Positions 24,530 through 33,802 of a DNA stretch of 64,000 bases are shown in pieces. The notes beneath the pieces were generated by a model. That model searched no databases and was not told the DNA's origin. It saw only the letters and a list, made by a program, of their open reading frames with translations. Within the stretch, counting starts at the first letter, position 1. Each line of letters opens with the position of its first letter. The stretch is from contig NZ_CP040078.1 in NCBI RefSeq assembly GCF_005280735.1, positions 310,001 through 374,000 of the forward strand. Reading direction: 5' to 3'. Position numbers and translations under genes: made by a program. The stretch comes from Trinickia violacea. GTDB lineage: Bacteria > Pseudomonadota > Gammaproteobacteria > Burkholderiales > Burkholderiaceae.

Positions 24530-26920
24530 ATGCGCATCGTCTGCATCGGGGGCGGTCCGGCCGGGCTGTATTTCGGGTTGTTGATGAAGCTGCAGAATCC
24601 GGCTCACGACATTTCGGTCATCGAGCGCAACCGCCCGTACGACACGTTCGGCTGGGGCGTCGTGTTCTCCGACCAGACGCTCGGCAACCTGCGCGCCGCC
24701 GACGCCAAGAGCGCCGACATGATCCTCGACGCGTTCAACCACTGGGACGACATCGAGATCCACTTCCGCGGCAGCAAAGTGCGCTCCTCCGGCCACGGTT
24801 TTTGCGGCATCGGCCGCAAGCGTCTCCTGAACATCCTGCAGGCGCGCTGCGAAGAGCTCGGCGTGAAGCTGGTCTTCGAAACCAGCGTGACGAACGACGA
24901 TGCCTACGACGCCGACCTGATCATCGCTTGCGACGGCGCCAATAGCGCCATCCGCCAGAAATACGCGGCGACCTATCAGCCCGATATCGACCTGCGCGAC
25001 TGCCGCTTCGTATGGCTCGGCACGAACAAGCTGTTCGACGCGTTCACGTTCGCGTTCGAAAAAACCGAATGGGGCTGGTTTCAGGCGCACGCGTACCGCT
25101 TCGACGATCAAACGTCGACCTTCATCGTGGAGGCGCCCGAGCGCGTGTGGCGCGCCGCCGGCCTCGACACGATGAGCAAGGAAGACAGCATCGCGTTCTG
25201 CGAGCGGCTCTTCGCGAAGTATCTCGACGGTCATCCGCTCATGTCGAACGCCGCGCACCTGCGCGGCTCGTCGCAATGGATTCGCTTTCCGCGCGTCGTC
25301 AATCGGCAATGGGTGCATCGCAAGCCGCGCGCCAACGGCGGCACCACCTCCGTCGTATTGATGGGCGACGCCGCGCACACGGCGCATTTCTCGATCGGTT
25401 CCGGCACCAAGCTCGCGCTCGAAGACGCGATCGAGCTCGCCACCAGCATCGCCGCGCACCCGGGCCATCTCGACGCCGCGCTCGATCACTACACCGACGT
25501 GCGCAGTGTCGACGTGCTGCGCATCCAGAACGCCGCGCGCAATTCGACGGAGTGGTTCGAGCACGTCGATCGCTATGCCTCGTTCGCACCCGAGCAATTC
25601 GCGTATTCGCTCCTCACGCGCTCGCAGCGCATCTCGCACGAAAACCTGCGCACGCGCGACGCGCACTATGTGTCGTCGTTCGAGAATTGGCTAGCGTCGC
25701 ACGCGGCCGGTACGAGGCACGATGCCGACGCGCACAGCACCCATGCACGTTCGATTCCGCCGATGTTCACACCGTTCACGCTGCGCGGCGTGACGCTGAA
25801 AAATCGCGTGGTGGTGTCGCCGATGGCGCAGTACTCCGCGGTCGACGGCATCGCGGGCGACTATCACTTGATGCACCTCGGCGCGCGCGCCATGGGCGGT
25901 GCCGCGCTCGTGATGACGGAGATGACTTGCGTGTCGCCCGAAGCGCGCATCACGCCCGGATGCCCCGGCATGTACGCACCGGAGCATTTAAAAGCATGGC
26001 GCCGGATCGTCGACTTCGTACACGCGAACTCGGACGCGAAGATCGGCATGCAGCTGGGCCACGCGGGCGCGAAGGCATCGACGCGCGTGAGCTGGGAAGG
26101 CATCGATCTGCCGCTGCCGGAAGGCAACTGGCCGCTCGTATCCGCATCGCCGCAGCAATATTTGAAAGACGTCAGCCAATGGTCGCGCGAGGCAAGCCGC
26201 GAGGACCTGCGCGCAATCACGCAGCAATTCGTGCGTGCCACGGAAATGGCCGAAGAAGCGGGCTTCGACTGGCTTGAATTGCACTGCGCGCACGGCTACT
26301 TCCTGTCGAGCTTCCTCTCGCCGCTCACGAATCATCGCACCGACGACTACGGCGGCTCGCTCGCCAATCGCCTGCGCTATCCCCTCGAAGTCTTCGCGGC
26401 GATCCGCAAAGTCTGGCCGCAGCACAAGCCGATTTCGGTGCGTATTTCGGCGCACGATTGGGTCGACGGCGGCACCACGCCCGACGACGCGGTCGAGATC
26501 GCGCGCGCGTTCAAGGCAGCGGGCGCGGACATGATCGACGTGTCGTCGGGCCAGGTCAGCAAGGAAGAGAAACCCGTATTCGGCCGCATGTTCCAAACGC
26601 CGTTCTCGGATCGCGTCCGCAACGAGGCAGGCATCGCGACGATCGCGGTCGGCGCGATCTCCGAAGCCGATCACGTCAACAGCATCATCGCGGCGGGCCG
26701 CGCCGACTTGTGCGCGGTCGCGCGGCCGCATCTCGCGAACCCGGCATGGACGCTCACCGAAGCGGCCAAGATCGGCTATTTCGACGTGATATGGCCGAAG
26801 CAATACACGGCGGCGAAATCGCAGCTCGAACGCAATCTCGAGCGCGAGCGCGCCATCGCCGAACAGAACGTGCGCGCGACGCCGCTCGAACGCGCGCAGC
26901 GTGCGGAGGAAATGGTATGA
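24530..26920 (+). CDS. 2-aminobenzoyl-CoA monooxygenase/reductase (bifunctional flavoprotein)
   Basis: A 796-residue fusion. Residues 1-380 are an FAD hydroxylase (IGGGPAGLYFG at 6-16; LMGDAAHTAHFSIGSGTKLA). From about residue 408 there is an old-yellow-enzyme-type reductase domain (FTLRGVTLKNRVVVSPM; HCAHGYFLSSFLSPLTN). This architecture is that of anthraniloyl-CoA monooxygenase, often labelled salicylyl-CoA 5-hydroxylase. It hydroxylates and then reduces 2-aminobenzoyl-CoA to a non-aromatic cyclohexene product. The downstream CoA ligase and beta-oxidation-type genes support this. The stop overlaps the SDR start. Confidence 0.88.
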   Translation: MRIVCIGGGPAGLYFGLLMKLQNPAHDISVIERNRPYDTFGWGVVFSDQTLGNLRAADAKSADMILDAFNHWDDIEIHFRGSKVRSSGHGFCGIGRKRLLNILQARCEELGVKLVFETSVTNDDAYDADLIIACDGANSAIRQKYAATYQPDIDLRDCRFVWLGTNKLFDAFTFAFEKTEWGWFQAHAYRFDDQTSTFIVEAPERVWRAAGLDTMSKEDSIAFCERLFAKYLDGHPLMSNAAHLRGSSQWIRFPRVVNRQWVHRKPRANGGTTSVVLMGDAAHTAHFSIGSGTKLALEDAIELATSIAAHPGHLDAALDHYTDVRSVDVLRIQNAARNSTEWFEHVDRYASFAPEQFAYSLLTRSQRISHENLRTRDAHYVSSFENWLASHAAGTRHDADAHSTHARSIPPMFTPFTLRGVTLKNRVVVSPMAQYSAVDGIAGDYHLMHLGARAMGGAALVMTEMTCVSPEARITPGCPGMYAPEHLKAWRRIVDFVHANSDAKIGMQLGHAGAKASTRVSWEGIDLPLPEGNWPLVSASPQQYLKDVSQWSREASREDLRAITQQFVRATEMAEEAGFDWLELHCAHGYFLSSFLSPLTNHRTDDYGGSLANRLRYPLEVFAAIRKVWPQHKPISVRISAHDWVDGGTTPDDAVEIARAFKAAGADMIDVSSGQVSKEEKPVFGRMFQTPFSDRVRNEAGIATIAVGAISEADHVNSIIAAGRADLCAVARPHLANPAWTLTEAAKIGYFDVIWPKQYTAAKSQLERNLERERAIAEQNVRATPLERAQRAEEMV

Positions 26921-27696
26921 GCGTGCGAACGCTGGCGGACAAACACGCCGTCGTCACAGGCGGCGGCAGCGGCATCGGCGCGGCGACAGCCGAGGCGCTC
27001 TTGCGTGCAGGCGCTCGCGTCACGCTAATGGGCCGCGACGCGGCCCGGCTCGATGCGCAACGCGCGCGCCTTGCGGAGTTCGGCGAGGTCGCGTGCGTCG
27101 GCGTCGATGTCACGCAAGCGGAATCGGTTGCGGATGCATTCGCCGCAGCGAGCCAAACGTTCGGCGTCGTCGACGTGCTCGTCAACAACGCAGGACAAGC
27201 CAAAGCCGCGCCGTTCGCTAGGACCGACATGGCGTTGTGGCAGCAGATGCTCGACGTCAATCTCACCGGCGTCTTTCTCTGCACGCAAGCCGTGCTTCCG
27301 GCCATGATCGAGCGGCGTGACGGCCGCATCGTCAACGTCGCGAGCACGGCGGGACAGATCGGCTATCCCTACGTCGCCGCCTATTGCGCGGCGAAGCACG
27401 GCGTGATCGGTCTCACGCGCTCGCTCGCGCTCGAAGTGGCGAGCAAAGGCGTAACGGTCAACGCGGTCTGCCCCGGCTACACCGAAACCGATTTGCTGCG
27501 CGAATCGCTCGATCAAATCATCGCGAAGACTGGCCGAAGCGAAGCGGAAGCACGCGCATCGCTCGTGCAAAACAACCCGCAGCAGCGCTTCGTCACGCCC
27601 GGCGAAGTCGCGCACGCGGTGCTGTGGCTTTGCCAGCCCGAATCCGGTTCGATCACCGGCCAATCGATATCTGTCTCAGGCGGAGAAGTCACGTGA
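26917..27696 (+). CDS. SDR family 3-hydroxyacyl-CoA dehydrogenase-like enzyme
   Basis: A 259-residue classical SDR with TGGGSGIG at residues 14-21, NNAG, Ser in VNVASTAG, and the catalytic YCAAK. It is coupled to the preceding gene through ATGA. In the aerobic 2-aminobenzoyl-CoA pathway it probably oxidises a 3-hydroxyacyl-CoA or reduces the ring keto group after ring modification. The exact step is inferred from cluster context. Confidence 0.82.
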   Translation: MSVRTLADKHAVVTGGGSGIGAATAEALLRAGARVTLMGRDAARLDAQRARLAEFGEVACVGVDVTQAESVADAFAAASQTFGVVDVLVNNAGQAKAAPFARTDMALWQQMLDVNLTGVFLCTQAVLPAMIERRDGRIVNVASTAGQIGYPYVAAYCAAKHGVIGLTRSLALEVASKGVTVNAVCPGYTETDLLRESLDQIIAKTGRSEAEARASLVQNNPQQRFVTPGEVAHAVLWLCQPESGSITGQSISVSGGEVT

Positions 27697-28256
27697 CCCA
27701 ACGCTCCAACGCGACTGCAAAAAAGAAAACCGGTGCGGCAGTGAGCGACGCCCGCAAAGGCACGCCGAAGCCGGCCGACAACGTCGTCGATCTCGAGATG
27801 AGCACCGGCGCCGATAGTCACATGGGCCTGCGCCTCTGGCTGCGCATGCTGACGACGACCAACCTCGTGCAAGCCGAATTGCGCCGGCGCCTGCGCGCGG
27901 AATTCGATACCACGCTGCCGCGCTTCGATCTGATGGCGCAGCTCGAGCGCCATCCCGAGGGCCTGAAGATGAGCGAGATTTCGCGCCGTCTGATGGTGAC
28001 GGGCGGCAACGTGACCGGCATTACCGATCAGTTGGAAAAGGAAGGGCTCGTCGCGCGCGATGCCGATCCGAACGACCGGCGTGCGTTCAGCGTGCGCTTG
28101 ACGCCCGCGGGCCGCGAGCTGTTCGACCGGATGGCGGTCGCGCACGAGCAATGGGTCGTCGAGCTGTTCGGCGGCCTCGGCCTCGACGAAAAATCGAAGA
28201 TGCATCAGCGCCTCGGCAAGCTGAAGAAGCATCTGGTCGATAACCTGAAGAGTTGA
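27693..28256 (+). CDS. MarR family regulator of the 2-aminobenzoate cluster
   Basis: A 187-residue MarR protein with a winged helix (MSEISRRLMVTGGNVTGITD and DPNDRRAFSVRLTPAG). A basic N-terminal extension of about 40 residues precedes the domain. GTG 27693 overlaps the SDR stop. MarR repressors of aromatic clusters usually sense the acyl-CoA intermediate; here it lies inside the operon it would control, giving feedback. The ligand is inference. Confidence 0.85.
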   Translation: MTQRSNATAKKKTGAAVSDARKGTPKPADNVVDLEMSTGADSHMGLRLWLRMLTTTNLVQAELRRRLRAEFDTTLPRFDLMAQLERHPEGLKMSEISRRLMVTGGNVTGITDQLEKEGLVARDADPNDRRAFSVRLTPAGRELFDRMAVAHEQWVVELFGGLGLDEKSKMHQRLGKLKKHLVDNLKS

Positions 28257-28313
28257 TTAGCGCGCTTCGTTGCGTTCACAACGAATCCGCTTGGCGCTTG
28301 GAGAGAGACACTT

Positions 28314-29165
28314 ATGACAGCATCCGCCGCAGACGGCCTCTTTGCGGGCAATCGCACGACGCTCGCCCAGTACGAAGCGCGCCACTTTGGCTGGTCGGTG
28401 CGCGACCGCGTCGCCACGATCACGCTGAATCGCCCCGAACGCAAGAACCCGCTTACTTTCGAATCGTATGCGGAGCTGCGCGATCTCTTTCGCCAACTCG
28501 CGTACGCAACCGATATCAAAGCGGTCGTGTTTCACGGTGCGGGCGAAAACTTCTGCTCGGGTGGCGACGTGCATGAAATCATCGGCCCGCTGATTGGCTT
28601 GCCGATGCCGGAACTCTTGATGTTCACGCGCATGACGGGCGATCTCGTCAAGGCGATGCGCCATTGTCCGCAGCCGATCATCGCGGCCGTCGATGGCGTC
28701 TGCGCCGGCGCCGGCGCGATCGTCGCGATGGCTTCCGACATGCGCTACGGCACCGCGCGCAGCAAGCTCGCGTTCCTCTTCACGCGCGTCGGCCTCGCGG
28801 GCTGCGACATGGGCGCTTGCGCGATCCTGCCGCGCATCATCGGCCAGGGACGCGCGTCCGAGCTGCTGTTCACGGGACGCTCGGCGAGCGGCGAAGAAGG
28901 CTACGCGTGGGGGTTCTACAACCGCTTGTGCGAACCGTCCGAATTGGTTGCGGACGCAACCAAACTCGCAGCGGACATGGCTTCCGGCCCGACGTTCGCG
29001 CACGGCATCACGAAGAAGATGCTGCATCAGGAATGGAACATGGGCGTTGACGAAGCCATCGAGGCTGAAGCGCAGGCGCAGGCGATCTGCATGGCGACGC
29101 ACGATTTCGAGCGTGCGTATCGCGCGTTTGCGGCAAAAACGCGGCCGGTATTCGAAGGGGACTGA
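28314..29165 (+). CDS. Enoyl-CoA hydratase/isomerase family protein
   Basis: A 283-residue crotonase-fold protein. It has the oxyanion-hole segments FHGAGENFCSGGDVHEI and ACAILPRIIGQGRASELLFTG, an N-terminal substrate segment VATITLNRPERKNPLTF, and a trimerisation C-terminus. It is set 57 bases after marR and one base before the acyl-CoA dehydrogenase GTG. In this pathway it probably hydrates the ring-derived enoyl-CoA, or assists hydrolytic ring opening. Confidence 0.87.
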   Translation: MTASAADGLFAGNRTTLAQYEARHFGWSVRDRVATITLNRPERKNPLTFESYAELRDLFRQLAYATDIKAVVFHGAGENFCSGGDVHEIIGPLIGLPMPELLMFTRMTGDLVKAMRHCPQPIIAAVDGVCAGAGAIVAMASDMRYGTARSKLAFLFTRVGLAGCDMGACAILPRIIGQGRASELLFTGRSASGEEGYAWGFYNRLCEPSELVADATKLAADMASGPTFAHGITKKMLHQEWNMGVDEAIEAEAQAQAICMATHDFERAYRAFAAKTRPVFEGD

Positions 29166-29166
29166 C

Positions 29167-30372
29167 GTGGGCGTATACGACCATTCCTCCAACGCGCTCG
29201 ACTGGCCGTTCTTCGAAGACCATCATCGCGCGCTCGCTGCGGATCTCGACGCTTGGGCCGTCAAGCATCTGTCGCACGTCCCGCACGATGCGGCATCGGT
29301 CGACGACACCTGCCGCCATCTCGTTCGCGAACTCGGCGCGGCCGGATGGCTGCGCTACGGCGTGGGCGGCAAAGCCCACGGCGGCCACGGCGACGCGATC
29401 GACACGCGCGCCGTCTGCCTGCTGCGCGAAACGCTCGCGAAGCATTCGGGTCTCGCGGACTTCGCGCTCGCCATGCAAGGGCTCGGTTCGGGCGCGATCT
29501 CGCTCGCCGGCACCGATGAGCAGAAGCAGCGCTATCTCCCGCGCGTCGCAAACGGCACCGCGATTGCAGCGTTCGCGCTCTCCGAACCCGAAGCGGGCTC
29601 GGATGTCGCCGCAATGGCGCTCGCCGCGCGCGACGACGGCGACGCCTACGTGCTCGACGGCGAAAAAACCTGGATCTCGAACGGCGGCATCGCCGATTTC
29701 TATGTCGTCTTCGCGCGCACTGGCGAAGCGCCCGGCGCGCGCGGCATCACCGCGTTCATCGTCGATGCCGATACGCCGGGCCTCACGACCGCCGAACGCA
29801 TCGACGTCATCGCGCCGCATCCGCTGGCGCGCCTCAAGTTCGAAAGCGCGCGCGTACCGAAGCGCCAAATGCTCGGCGCGCCCGCCGAAGGCTTCAAGCT
29901 CGCGATGCGCACGCTCGATATTTTCCGCACGTCGGTTGCGGCGGCATCGCTGGGTTTCGCGCGGCGCGCGATGCATGAAGCACTTTCGCGCGCTTCATCG
30001 CGCCGCATGTTCGGCCAGACGCTCGGCGACTTTCAATTGACGCAGGCGAAGCTCGCGCAGATGGCGCTCACGATCGACAGCGCCGCACTCCTCGTCTACC
30101 GCGCCGCCTGGCTGCGCGATCAAGGCAAGAGCGTGACGCGCGAAGCCGCGATGGCGAAGTGGCACGCGAGCGAAGGCGCGCAGCAGGTGATCGATGCGGC
30201 CGTGCAGATCTGGGGCGGCAAGGGCGTGCAAAGCGGCGTGACAGTCGAGCAGTTGTATCGCGAGATTCGCGCATTGCGCATTTACGAAGGCGCGACGGAG
30301 GTGCAGCAGCTGATCGTCGGACGCGATCTGCTGAAGGCGTACCAAGCGTCCTTGCAGGAGACTTCGCAATGA
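29167..30372 (+). CDS. Acyl-CoA dehydrogenase
   Basis: A 401-residue flavoprotein. FAD and substrate motifs are FALSEPEAGSDVAAM and WISNGGIADFYVVFART; the catalytic region near the C-terminus reads RIYEGATEVQQLIVGRDLLK. A GTG start at 29167 follows the hydratase stop by one base. It would desaturate a pathway acyl-CoA and pass electrons to ETF. The coupling to its neighbours indicates one operon. Confidence 0.88.
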   Translation: MGVYDHSSNALDWPFFEDHHRALAADLDAWAVKHLSHVPHDAASVDDTCRHLVRELGAAGWLRYGVGGKAHGGHGDAIDTRAVCLLRETLAKHSGLADFALAMQGLGSGAISLAGTDEQKQRYLPRVANGTAIAAFALSEPEAGSDVAAMALAARDDGDAYVLDGEKTWISNGGIADFYVVFARTGEAPGARGITAFIVDADTPGLTTAERIDVIAPHPLARLKFESARVPKRQMLGAPAEGFKLAMRTLDIFRTSVAAASLGFARRAMHEALSRASSRRMFGQTLGDFQLTQAKLAQMALTIDSAALLVYRAAWLRDQGKSVTREAAMAKWHASEGAQQVIDAAVQIWGGKGVQSGVTVEQLYREIRALRIYEGATEVQQLIVGRDLLKAYQASLQETSQ

Positions 30373-30836
30373 GCGTCGATGGGCATCAAGCAGCCGGTTT
30401 CGAACGGCCCGTACGCATCCGCTTCGCACACTGCGATCCGGCGGGCATCGTGTTCTTTCCGCAGTACCTGACGCTGACCAACGGTCTCGTCGAAGACTGG
30501 TTCACCGACGAACTCGGCATCGACTACGCGCACATGATTAGCGAACGCCGCGTCGGCCTGCCGATCGTCAAGCTCGACTGCGAGTTTTCCAGGCCGAGCC
30601 GCATGGGCGAAACGATCACGCTCGCGCTCGCCGTGAAGACCATCGGACGGCGCTCGATCGGCATCGAAATCACCGGCAGGCTCGGCGATGAAATCCGTTT
30701 TCGCGCGACCCAGGCGCTCGTGACGACATCGCTCGAATCGGGCGTATCGATCGACATCCCCGGCGATATCCGCGCCGCGCTCACGCGCTTTGTTGCGCAC
30801 GCAACGAATCTCCTGGCGGAGGAAAAGTCATCATGA
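30369..30836 (+). CDS. Acyl-CoA thioesterase, 4-hydroxybenzoyl-CoA thioesterase-like hotdog
   Basis: A 155-residue hotdog-fold protein with the family signature IRFAHCDPAGIVFFPQYL, in which Asp of DPAG acts in catalysis. It overlaps both neighbours by ATGA. It probably hydrolyses stalled or dead-end aromatic CoA thioesters in the pathway and so recycles CoA. Confidence 0.85.
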   Translation: MSVDGHQAAGFERPVRIRFAHCDPAGIVFFPQYLTLTNGLVEDWFTDELGIDYAHMISERRVGLPIVKLDCEFSRPSRMGETITLALAVKTIGRRSIGIEITGRLGDEIRFRATQALVTTSLESGVSIDIPGDIRAALTRFVAHATNLLAEEKSS

Positions 30837-31228
30837 AAAAACCGCTCTTACCGCAAGGCTGGATCAAGCCGCGCGGCTATGCCAACGGCGTCGCCGCGCG
30901 CGGCACGCAGGTGTTCATCGCCGGACAGATCGGCTGGGACGAAACCGAAACGTTCCAGTCGGACGAATTCGGCAGCCAAGCACGGCAGGCGCTCGCGAAC
31001 ATCGTCGCGGTGCTCGGCGCGGCGGGCGGCCGCCCCGAGCACATCGTCCGCATGACCTGGTACGTGACGGACAAGCGCGAATATCTCGCGGCGCTCAAAG
31101 ACGTCGGCCAGGCGTTTCGCGAGCTGATCGGCGACTACGACATCGCGATGAGCGCGGTGCAAGTCGCGGCGCTCATCGAAGACAAAGCGAAAGTTGAAAT
31201 CGAAGCCACTGCGGTGATCCCCGATTAG
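30833..31228 (+). CDS. RidA family protein
   Basis: A 131-residue RidA/YjgF/UK114 homologue. It has the YANGVAARGTQVFIAGQIGW start and a conserved C-terminal Glu of VEIEATAVI. RidA proteins hydrolyse reactive imines and enamines. In a pathway that converts an aminated ring to a keto compound, an imine-hydrolysing role is sensible, though this is inference. It starts within the thioesterase stop. Confidence 0.86.
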   Translation: MKKPLLPQGWIKPRGYANGVAARGTQVFIAGQIGWDETETFQSDEFGSQARQALANIVAVLGAAGGRPEHIVRMTWYVTDKREYLAALKDVGQAFRELIGDYDIAMSAVQVAALIEDKAKVEIEATAVIPD

Positions 31229-31258
31229 GTGATCTCGCCAACCCGGAGCCGATAAGCC

Positions 31259-32896
31259 ATGGAACCGTCAGCCCACGTCGATACGTTTGCTCGCGACAGC
31301 CTGCCGCCGCAGGACCAATGGCCGGAATTGCTGCTCGACACGCCTGACGTCGCCTACCCTGCCCGCTTCAACTGCGCGAGCGAGCTGCTCGACCGCACGA
31401 TCGAAGCAGGCCACGGCGAACGCGTTGCGATCTGGTCGGATGTAGACGAAAAACCGCATGCGACGACCTACGGTGAGCTGCTTGCGCTCGTCAACCGCAC
31501 CGCACACGTGCTCATCGACGAGATGGGCCTGCAGCCGGGCAACCGCGTGCTGCTGCGCGGCCCGAACACGCTGCAGATGGCGGTGGCATTTCTCGCGAGC
31601 CTGAAAGCGGGGCTCGTCGTCGTGCCGACCATGCCGCTCTTGCGCGCGAAGGAACTCAAGCAGATCGTCGACAAAGCGAAGATCAGCGCCGCGCTGTGCG
31701 ACGCGCGCTTGATCGATGAATTGGCGAAATGCCGCGAACCCGGCGGAGAATTCTTTTGCCCCGATCTCGCGCAGGTTCGCCTTTTCCACTGCAATACGCC
31801 CGATTCGCTCGACACGCTCGCCACCGGCAAATCCGACGTGTTCACGGCCTGCGACACCGCCGCCGACGATGTCTGCCTCATCGCCTTCACGAGCGGCACG
31901 ACGGGTGCGCCCAAAGGCTGCATGCATTTCCATCGCGATGTGCTGGCGATGTGCGACCTGTTCCCGCGCCACGTGCTGAAGCCGACCGCCGAGGACGTGT
32001 TCTGCGGTACGCCGCCGCTCGCGTTCACGTTCGGGCTTGGCGGCCTCTTGTGCTTCCCCCTGCGCGTGGGCGCATCGACCGTGCTCATCGAAAAACTCAC
32101 GCCGGAAACGCTGCTGCAGACGATCGAGCGCTATCGAGCGACGATCATGTTCACCGCGCCGACGTTCTACCGCCAGATGGCCCCGCTCGCCGCCCGTTTC
32201 GATATCTCGACGCTCAGCAAAACGGTATCGGCCGGCGAAGCGCTGCCCGATTCGACGCGCCAGCTCTGGCGCGATGCGACCGGCATCGAGATGATCGACG
32301 GCATCGGCGGCACGGAAATGATCCATATCTTCATCTCGTCGGCGGCAGCGGACGTGCGCCGCCATGCCATCGGCAAAGCCATCCCCGGCTACACGGTCCA
32401 GGCGGTCGACGACGCGATGCAGCCGGTGCCCGCCGGCACGGTCGGCAAGCTCGCAGTGCGCGGGCCGACCGGTTGCCGCTATCTCGCGGACGAGCGCCAA
32501 ATGAAATTCGTGCGCGACGGCTGGAATCTTCCCGGCGACGCGGTCTATCTCGACGAAGACGGCTACGTCTTCTATCAGGCGCGCGCCGACGACATGATTG
32601 TTTCGGCGGGCTACAACATCTCGGGGCCGGAAGTCGAAGACGTGCTGATGAAGCACGAAGCGGTGGCGGAATGCGGTGTGGTCGGCGTGCCGGACGAGGA
32701 GCGCGGGCAGATCGTGAAGGCGTTTGTCGTCGTCAAGCCGGGGTATGCGGCGAGCGACGAGCTTGTCGCCGAGTTGCAGGCGTTCGTGAAAAGCACGGTC
32801 GCGCCGTACAAGTACCCGCGTGTGATCCGCTTTCTCGATGCACTGCCGCGCACGGAGACCGGGAAGTTGAAGCGGTTTGCGCTGCGCTCGATGTGA
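31259..32896 (+). CDS. 2-aminobenzoate-CoA ligase (ANL superfamily)
   Basis: A 545-residue acyl-adenylating enzyme. The P-loop TSGTTGAPKG lies at residues 211-220, followed by the FTFGLGGLLCFPLRVG and GIGGTEMIHIF motifs, the hinge YQARADDMIVSAGYNISGPE and the final catalytic Lys in RTETGKLKRF. Benzoate- and 2-aminobenzoate-CoA ligases share this form. It activates the aromatic acid for the monooxygenase/reductase encoded at the front of the operon. It is the last gene of the cluster. Confidence 0.88.
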   Translation: MEPSAHVDTFARDSLPPQDQWPELLLDTPDVAYPARFNCASELLDRTIEAGHGERVAIWSDVDEKPHATTYGELLALVNRTAHVLIDEMGLQPGNRVLLRGPNTLQMAVAFLASLKAGLVVVPTMPLLRAKELKQIVDKAKISAALCDARLIDELAKCREPGGEFFCPDLAQVRLFHCNTPDSLDTLATGKSDVFTACDTAADDVCLIAFTSGTTGAPKGCMHFHRDVLAMCDLFPRHVLKPTAEDVFCGTPPLAFTFGLGGLLCFPLRVGASTVLIEKLTPETLLQTIERYRATIMFTAPTFYRQMAPLAARFDISTLSKTVSAGEALPDSTRQLWRDATGIEMIDGIGGTEMIHIFISSAAADVRRHAIGKAIPGYTVQAVDDAMQPVPAGTVGKLAVRGPTGCRYLADERQMKFVRDGWNLPGDAVYLDEDGYVFYQARADDMIVSAGYNISGPEVEDVLMKHEAVAECGVVGVPDEERGQIVKAFVVVKPGYAASDELVAELQAFVKSTVAPYKYPRVIRFLDALPRTETGKLKRFALRSM

Positions 32897-33072
32897 TGCA
32901 CGAGCGGCCGATTCGAGCGCAATGCGCCGGCCGGGCCGGCGGCTGGAGGGCGGGGCAACCTTTGTGCGCATAAAGTGTGCATACGCCCAGCCGCGCCAAT
33001 CGGCACGGGCACCGTGAGCGAGCACTAACTTTCGCGCTGAATCGCTGCCCGCCTTGCGTTACCCACCGCTGC

Positions 33073-33801
33073 CTACATCTGCTTGAACAACCCCACATAC
33101 GCCCGGCTCACCGGCAGCACGTCCGTGTGATTGCGCAAATGAATGTGCAACCGCCCGAACAGATCGCGCTCGACGCGATCGATCGCCGCGTACGAAACAA
33201 TGACGCTGCGGTGCACCTGCGCGAATTTGGCGGTGTCGAGCCGCTGCAGCAACTCCTTGAGCGGCGTGCGGATGATGTGCCGGCGCTCGGCCGTGACGAC
33301 TTCGGTGTATTTGTCGGTCGCCTGGAAATACAGCACGTCTTCGACCGATACCAGATGCGTCGTGTCTTTCAGGCCGACCGTCAGCCATTGGATCGGCGCG
33401 TGGTCCTTCTCCGAAGACGCGCCCACCCCCGAGACCGCCTGCGGCACGACCCCGTCACGCTGCAGCTTGGCGATACAGCGCAACAACCGCTCGTCGTTGA
33501 GCGGCTTGAGGAGATAGTCCGCCGCCGAGGTGTCGAACGCCTGCACCGCGTATTCGTCGTAGGCCGTCACGAACACCACGCGCACCGCAGGCAGCAGCCG
33601 CGCGATTTCCAAGCCGTCGACGCCCGGCATGCGAATGTCGAGAAACGCGTAGTCGGGCTGCTTGGCGTTCAATTCGGCGAGCGCCTCCACGCCGTTGCGC
33701 GGCATAGCGACGATCTCCAGCTCCGGCCAGTACTTCGCCAAGCGCGAAGCCAGTTCGGCGGCGAGATTCGGTTCGTCGTCCGCGATCAGGGCGGTCGGCA
33801 T
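33073..33801 (-). CDS. LytTR family response regulator
   Basis: A 242-residue regulator. Its receiver domain has the acidic pair ADDE, the phospho-acceptor Asp in YAFLDIRMPG, Thr in VFVTAYDEYA and Lys in YLLKPL. A linker leads to a C-terminal LytTR DNA-binding domain (HRSVIVSYAAIDRVERD). ATG 33801 is chosen because the longer frame starts inside the kinase gene. It follows the sensor kinase with one base between them. Confidence 0.9.
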   Translation of the reverse strand: MPTALIADDEPNLAAELASRLAKYWPELEIVAMPRNGVEALAELNAKQPDYAFLDIRMPGVDGLEIARLLPAVRVVFVTAYDEYAVQAFDTSAADYLLKPLNDERLLRCIAKLQRDGVVPQAVSGVGASSEKDHAPIQWLTVGLKDTTHLVSVEDVLYFQATDKYTEVVTAERRHIIRTPLKELLQRLDTAKFAQVHRSVIVSYAAIDRVERDLFGRLHIHLRNHTDVLPVSRAYVGLFKQM

Positions 33802-33802
33802 A

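Noticed and set aside
31268..33025. A 585-codon open frame opposite the CoA ligase
   Set aside because: Antisense to a gene with complete ANL motifs; Arg- and His-rich composition typical of shadows.
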